Origin: Undaria pinnatifida
Lineage: Eukaryota > Sar > Phaeophyceae > Laminariales > Alariaceae
NCBI GenBank assembly: GCA_012845835.1
Contig: JABAKD010000002.1
Location: forward strand, 2,823,501-2,887,500
DNA: 64,000 nt
Direction: 5' to 3'
Under the pieces are notes generated by a model. The model was given only the letters and a program-made list of their open reading frames with translations, did no database searches and was not told the origin of the DNA. A program made the position numbers and the translations under genes. How positions within the stretch are numbered: position 1 is the stretch's first letter; every line of letters begins with the position of its first letter. Of this stretch, positions 58,841-64,000 are shown piece after piece.

Positions 58841-58850
58841 GGCTGTTTAC

Positions 58851-59878
58851 CCTAAGTTAGCAATACCGAGGGTGGTGGTACCAGGGGTCTTGGCGCTGGT
58901 TCACAGCATGTTTGGCCATCCAGGCGTGGCGCGCACGACGCTGCTTGTTAAAGGCAAGTACAATTGGCCGATGTTGGTCAAGGACGTGCGCGAATATGTG
59001 CTCTCGTGTGGCTGCAGGAGAAGGAAGCGGGCCAACAGTCATCGAGTAGCTCTGATGCCAGCCAAGTTTCTGCGGCCTTGGGAAGTTCTAGAAATGGACA
59101 TCCAAGACCTCAAACAAGAGTCTCAAGACGGAAACAGGTACCTGTTGGTTGTGGTGGATAGAGCCAGCAAGTTCCTGTTAGCATATCTGTTGCCGTCGAA
59201 GGATGCCGTCGGGGTGAGTCGCAAGCTGTTAGAACTCCTTTTGACCTTCGGGGTGCCGTTGTCGATCCGGAGCGATGCTGGGGGGGAGTTCACAGCGCAG
59301 GTGGTGAAACATTTGTGCCAGTGGTTGAGAGTGTCGATAGACTATGGTCCCGCCAAACACCCCCGTGCCCAGGGAGCAGTCGAAAGGGTGGGGGGGTGGC
59401 TCCAGGAGGTATTATCCGAACTCTGCAAGTCTTGGCCTAGGATATGGGATCGGTATGTACTCCCAGCATGCTGGATCCAGCGTGTTACCCCAGATCCTAG
59501 CCTACCCTCGTCGCCGACACCATTTCGTCTATTGTTCGGTCGGGATGCCCGCACACAATTGGACTCGATAACCCCTGTCGTCGATGGTGTAGAATATCAA
59601 GGGGGATTGGACGCCTTCGTGGCGGATCAACAACAAGCGTTCAGAGAGGTACGCGAAGCCCTAGAGAAAAGGCAAGCTGCCAAGGATCGAAGTAGGCGAA
59701 GCTATAATGACAGCATAGGTCGTGCTTCTCCAGGGGGACAATCCAGGATCGGTGACTACGTGTTGGTTACGGAGGCGGCCAGCAAACTATCGAGGGAAGG
59801 AGTTCACTCGAAGTTAGCACACGTACACTGGACGGGACCATGGCAGGTAGTTCCATTGCGGCAGCACCGCTGTACACG
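58851..59878 (+). pseudogene. Gypsy integrase
   Basis: A shifted frame relative to RT. The HHCC zinc domain reads HSMFGHPGVARTTL with SCGCRRRK, where the usual C-x2-C is C-x1-C. The catalytic core has its triad at EMDIQD (about 59093), RSDAGGEF (about 59271) and GAVERVGG (about 59377). LFGRDARTQLDS and a C-terminal GDYVLVTEAASKL then LAHVHWTGPWQV region follow (the GPF/Y-type barrel). After GPWQV the frame shifts again into the last segment. Confidence 0.9.
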
Positions 59879-60316
59879 CTAATCAACCGTAAAGTTTTGT
59901 GGGTCACAGAAGGCACGTGGGTCTGGGAATACAAGGGCAGGCACCTGGATGGCGTCGAATCTAACTGGCTGAACGAGGAAGAAGTACAAGAAAGCTTCAC
60001 GCCACTACAGCTGGACGTGTTTCACGCTTTGTGGGAGAGATATTATGGAGCGGATCACCGGACTCGACCACCAGGAGTGCCTACAAGAGGGGAAAGGGAA
60101 GCAGTTTCCAGGGAAGAGGCGTTAAAGGCATTCCCGATAGGAACTAAAGTCAGGAGGGAGTTTGCAGACATCCGTGGCCGGGAGAAGGTGTTCGTAGGGG
60201 AGGTGTACGATTTCAGCAACCCATACTGGCGAGTGAGATACCCAGACGGTGACTGGGAGGAGCTGAATCGGCACGAGGTCAATCAAGGGAAGGAGCTAGC
60301 GACAGCTTCATCTTAA
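59840..60316 (+). CDS. C-terminal tail of gypsy polyprotein with Tudor/chromo-like domain
   Basis: This frame overlaps the end of integrase and runs to a TAA at 60314-60316. Residues about 110-150 (FPIGTKVRREFADIRGREKV, then GEVYDFSNPYWRVRYPDGDW, then EELNRHEV) follow the pattern of a small beta-barrel Tudor-like reader: V-x-F near the start, a G-x-V strand, W-x-V-x-Y-x-DGD and an E-x-L ending. By analogy with chromodomains on chromoviral integrases it may steer insertion. The domain call is by pattern only. Confidence 0.55.
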   Translation: MAGSSIAAAPLYTLINRKVLWVTEGTWVWEYKGRHLDGVESNWLNEEEVQESFTPLQLDVFHALWERYYGADHRTRPPGVPTRGEREAVSREEALKAFPIGTKVRREFADIRGREKVFVGEVYDFSNPYWRVRYPDGDWEELNRHEVNQGKELATASS

Positions 60317-60495
60317 ACCTGGGGAGTTGGTCCAGTTAAGAGCCATGGAGTCTGGAAAGGAGATGCAATGCCAGGAACCAGGAAAAAGGGCGGCCTCAGC
60401 CTAAACCGTTTGCTTAGGCGGCAGGTCTGGCTGGGTGGAGTAGTTCCGTTGGCTAAAGCCGCATTGTTCTAAGCTCTGGAGGACAGTACCAGACT

Positions 60496-60503
60496 TGGGG
60501 GGG
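60496..60503 (+). promoter_or_regulatory. Polypurine tract
   Basis: A run of G (TTGGGGGGG) directly abuts the 3' LTR, the position used to prime plus-strand DNA synthesis. A hairpin-forming sequence (CCTAAACCGTTTGCTTAGG) lies about 90 bp upstream. Confidence 0.6.
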
Positions 60504-61013
60504 TGTTACGGCAAGCCAACGTGGGAACATAAAAAATACGGTGGGCCGTGGTCTGATGATTACGACTCACCGGGCGCAGATGCAGTGGTGGGTAGCTCTG
60601 TGGGTGTGGGAAGGACGTTTCATCTAAAAAGCGGTTTCATCCGCCGGATCGTAACGCCAGACCCAGGTGGTAGCGCATGTTGCGTCCACCTGACATCACC
60701 TGGTGCTTAGTCTGTTAACACCACCCAAAAAGAAAGAAAAAGTGCAATCAAAAGTGCAAAGTTAAAAAGGCATATGAACTGCTCACCCGTGCATAAACGA
60801 CTGCTCGCTTGTGCATCCACATCATCCATCAACTGTCATCTCACGTGCTTGCGAGACTCAACGGTTTAACTTCGCTCAAAGTCTGGAGTTTCGGATCAAT
60901 CAGAGGAATCGAAGGTACTGCTGGATACTGAATACGAACTCTCAAGGCAGCAGGTGAGTCATAACTAGTCCCGTGGAAATATAGTTGCGCAGGTCCGACT
61001 CGCTGCCGTATCA
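60504..61013 (+). repeat. 3' LTR of the gypsy element
   Basis: Matches 50201-50710 over all 510 bp apart from four substitutions (A/G in CCGTAGTCTG, T/G in GTGGTTGG, T/C in GGTGTTTAG, C/G in CATATCAAC). It ends CCGTATCA before TTTGTCC. Confidence 0.95.
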
Positions 61014-61017
61014 TTTG

Positions 61018-61880
61018 TCCGTGTGATATGCTACATCGCTGTCGTATTCAAAGGGGGATGATGTAGATGACATCACTATCCTACCTCGTGTCGTCTTGAA
61101 TTTTTTAATCGCGTTTTTGTCATGATTTGCTATCATCTTCTGTGTGTAGTTTTGGTGGTTTACATATAAAAACATGTGTACAACTCTGCGGTGTATAGTC
61201 TATAGGCCATGCACTCCCCCCCAAAGGGCTGCTTCTGTACTTTATATTGACACCCTGACCCCATTCCCTATGACTTTCGGGCTAGGTTCGGACTTAATCT
61301 GCTGGTCAGGTTTGAACCTGGTAACAGGGATTCGGTAGCAGGTATACTACTAGAATACCGAGAAGGCGTGCATACATGAATACACCGCTAGCGTAGCCTA
61401 AGGTGTCCCAGGTACACAGTTTTTTGCGGGTATGTCGTTTTTTTGAAGTATTCGTTTCGAAGGCTAGGACACGATTTTTGGGAGCTCTTTGACCATAAAG
61501 TGTTCGCGCGCGGAACTGCATCGAAGATTGTTCATGACAGACAGAGTACCGAGTTGCTTACTATCGTTCGAAGGCTAATAGTATACGAGGCTCGAGTATC
61601 CGATCTAGGTGACCCTGGGGTTTTGGCGTCGGACCGCATGTTAGCGGCTCCGCCGCCCCTCTCGTTCTACTGCTACAGCTTCCACGGCACATTCGATTAA
61701 AACTTTACGCTAGCCGAGGATATTACTACTACACAAGCTTTGCTTCTTTGACCTCGTGCCTGTTGCTCTTCGAGGCAGCCATGTCGGCCACTTTTCATGT
61801 GTACGTGAGGTATCACCTTTAGAGTTGTTTTATCCAAAACGTGACCATGAATATCCTCCGTTTTAGCACAACATTGTATG

Positions 61881-61911
<31 letters not shown>

Positions 61912-63225
61912 CGCCTGAGTCCGCCGTAAGCAAAATGGTTTGGACTGCCGCTCTGAAGATCTGTGTTCGTCATCTGAAGCGGTTTCGTCAGGTTGGAATG
62001 AGTTCATGTTGAAACGACGTCTAGCACGCCACACTAATTTTTTGGGTGACCACACGTACGTATCGAGCTGACATTCTTGCAGTGTTACGTGGACAAATTT
62101 CAACCAGACGCCCAATGCTGTCTAACCTGCTTGTCTGCACAATATTGCCACCGTGCATGCGTGTTGACACTTGTCCAATGGTTGGTTTGGGTTACAACAA
62201 AGTCGAGATCGCACAAACAGATACATCACGCGTCGTCTCAGCGAGGTTTCGACAACTGTCCCGGACGAACCAGCGACAAAGCGAGTGTCGGTGGGTAGTC
62301 GTGGTGCGGCGAATCCTAAAGCTTGTTTTCCCTTTCGGAACTTGGCCTGCATAGCCTCCCAGTTGGTTCGTAAGTTCTAGGTAGGACGGGCGTTAAACCC
62401 TTTCTGCTTACCAGACAGAATTGATATATTTTTTCAAACTCTGTTTTGTGAGGTGGAGCGTGGTATAACAATTTGAACGCCCTGTCTCGTCATTTCGGCA
62501 CCTGCTGTCTAAGGTCATTCTAGCGATTCTGTGCGTGAAGTATATTCGACGACGTCTTCTGTTGCTGCTGTTGATCATTTGTTTTCGACGACAGCAAGGG
62601 CTTCTGTCCCAGCACGCGTGCAGGGACTACTTCCACTAGCGAGATTGCAGTGTGACTAGAACATTGTTGGATTTCCCAGACGAACATATTCCAAGTGAAC
62701 ACGAGATAAGGTCTATTGACGCACGTGTACGATATGCGTTCCCGATGAAGAAACGTACTGGTTAACTCATACATACCTAGTCCACTTAACGCAACACGGG
62801 ACATGTCACGATGAAGGGCGTGTAAACGATGTATATCGGAAGATATTCATAGATGTGTACGATGACTAAATCGATTTACCGTGGGCGTTTTGTTTTGGCT
62901 CTAGGGGAGTGTTTCCCAATACTGTTGAGTACACAGCAACTACAAAATGCGGACGTAATGTTTTACCCTTGGCGAACGTTGCGCGGTCTAGGTTCATACG
63001 AAGTATATGTTTTTTAATGTTCTTGTTGACGTTTTCGAGGCAAGGGCCTACCTGGGCCGTGATTATTTTCGAAGACCATATTGTCGCAACGCGGCTTTCC
63101 GATGTGGCATTGATTCAGGTTGGCTACAAACACGACGTGTATTATATAGTTGTCTCCACAGCCGTTCATTGTGTCACACTCCGTCTGTCGTTTCCCAGCA
63201 GGCCTATCGCGTACGGAACGCGCCG
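61018..63225. other. No supported gene; one TA run
   Basis: A TA dinucleotide run of about 30 bp at 61882-61912. The remaining frames are short and overlapping, with nothing recognisable. Confidence 0.4.
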
Positions 63226-63230
63226 TGTAA

Positions 63231-64000
63231 ATGGTGTATTGTTTCCACGATTCATGCAACAAAAAATGTCGCTTCAACTTCCCCGGCTATACGAATCCAG
63301 CCTACTGCAAGGAGCATGACAATGACGGTATGCTCGAAGTGCGCCGCGGGAGGCGGGGTTCTCATCGTTCTTGCACGAAACACCCAACATACAACATGAA
63401 CGCATCAATAATTGGCGTGTACTGCAAACGGCGCGCCGTGGACGGCATGGTAAACGTTCACGTCAACCGTTTCATCCATGACTCTGGCGGAAAGCGAACT
63501 ATCTACATCGTCGCGGAATCAAAGTCGTCCATGTGCTGTGCGGACCCTGCTGAGGACGGCATGGTGAACGTTCGCTTGATGTGCTGTAGAAGTAATGCCT
63601 GAAGCAGGAAGCTGGCGTCCTTCAATGCGCTGGGCACAAGGAAACCAGATCACCGAAAAGGACATGCTGAGGACACGGTATATGGTTGAGGTTACCGACG
63701 GGCGTTGACGGCATGGTCCACGTCTTAAGAATCCGAGCTTCAACACTGTGGGCGGCACAACAGGGCAGCACTGCAAAAGACATGCGGAGGGCGACGCGAT
63801 GGACATCATGAACAGGCGTTGCCGATACGACCGTTGCATGAAGCACCCGGTCTTCAATGTGGAGGGCGAAAAAGCAGCGAAGGTTAGCAAAGATCATGCA
63901 GAAGGTTGTATGGTTAAAGTTTGTGCTGGGTCGTGCTCCAATGACTCCTCCTCGAAACGAGCAGGCTACAATGTTGTGGGTGCCATGTCGGGCCTGTACT
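63231..64000 (+). pseudogene. EsV-1-7 repeat locus, decaying along its length and running off the window
   Basis: An ATG at 63231, immediately after an in-frame TAA, opens a 123-residue frame. Its first repeat is perfect (CFHDSC, 16 residues, CKEH, then DNDGMLEV). The second has lost its first cysteine and its histidine (GSHRSC...YCKRR). The third keeps only GMVNV and one cysteine. After the stop at 63602, more repeats can be traced in other frames: GGTTGQHCKRHAEGDAMDIM near 63750, CRYDRCMKHPVFNVEG near 63820, and CSNDSSSKRAGYNVVG at the right edge. Either a pseudogene or a gene whose first exon alone is intact. Confidence 0.8.

Larger units (their letters stand above)
50197..61017 (+). mobile_element. 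Ty3/gypsy LTR retrotransposon with complex interior
   Basis: Two 510-bp LTRs flank 9.8 kb, with TTTG immediately outside both ends (50197-50200 and 61014-61017) as the target duplication. A primer-binding site directly follows the 5' LTR and a G-rich polypurine tract precedes the 3' LTR. The plus-strand protease-RT-RNase H-integrase order at 56.5-60.3 kb sets the class. Gag is absent apart from a possible stub. The interval 51.0-56.4 kb is foreign, containing dispersed repeats and a minus-strand gypsy fragment. The pol frame is broken. Few LTR differences show that it inserted recently. Confidence 0.9.

Overview
This is nuclear DNA of a eukaryote, most probably a brown alga (Ectocarpus or a relative). 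The main evidence is several loci coding for EsV-1-7 cysteine-rich repeats (C-x4-C-x16-C-x2-H), a motif that is greatly expanded in brown algae. Further support comes from GT-AG splice signals, long intergenic stretches, microsatellites and heavily decayed LTR retrotransposons. There is no sign of prokaryotic operon structure. Ectocarpus itself is an inference; the EsV-1-7 family assignment rests on motif spacing that can be read directly.

Layout. 0.3-3.6 kb: weak exon candidates only. 3.7-5.1 kb: a degenerate direct repeat interrupted by a 720-bp element with imperfect terminal inverted repeats. 5.2-6.15 kb: a decayed LINE reverse transcriptase. 6.8-7.6 kb: a GGTACC-rich satellite-like array. 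9.0-10.8 kb (minus): the clearest gene, a 606-residue EsV-1-7 protein with about 13 repeats in three blocks of four or five. 15.5-16.2 kb: a tandem repeat of about 260 bp. 16.6-17.9 kb (minus): a possible multi-exon membrane protein gene, with a small element of 40-bp perfect inverted arms around six TTAGGG units lying between two of its candidate exons. 18.5 kb: an AAC microsatellite. 19.95-22.2 kb (minus): a decayed Ty1/copia element. 23.1-26.9 kb: one arm of a diverged inverted duplication. 27.6-31.4 kb (plus): a second decayed copia element. 31.4-32.3 kb: a broken unknown reading frame. 33.85-34.2 kb: degenerate EsV-1-7-like motifs. 36.6-37.4 kb (minus): an EsV-1-7 pseudogene. 41.6-42.9 kb: two arrays built on the palindrome GCGGATATCCGC. 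43.7-44.6 kb: a dispersed repeat family. 45.0-48.8 kb: the other arm of the inverted duplication.

50.2-61.0 kb is a complete LTR pair (510 bp each, 4 differences, 4-bp target duplication) of a Ty3/gypsy element. Its interior carries a broken protease-RT-RNase H-integrase reading frame, a C-terminal Tudor/chromo-like domain, and an oppositely oriented fragment of another gypsy family. 63.2 kb to the end: a third EsV-1-7 locus that decays along its length and runs off the window.

The window is therefore a repeat-rich, gene-poor tract in which one intact EsV-1-7 gene sits with decaying relatives. The retroelement content is mostly dead, apart from the recent insertion at 50-61 kb. Only the 606-residue gene is a confident protein-coding gene of the host.
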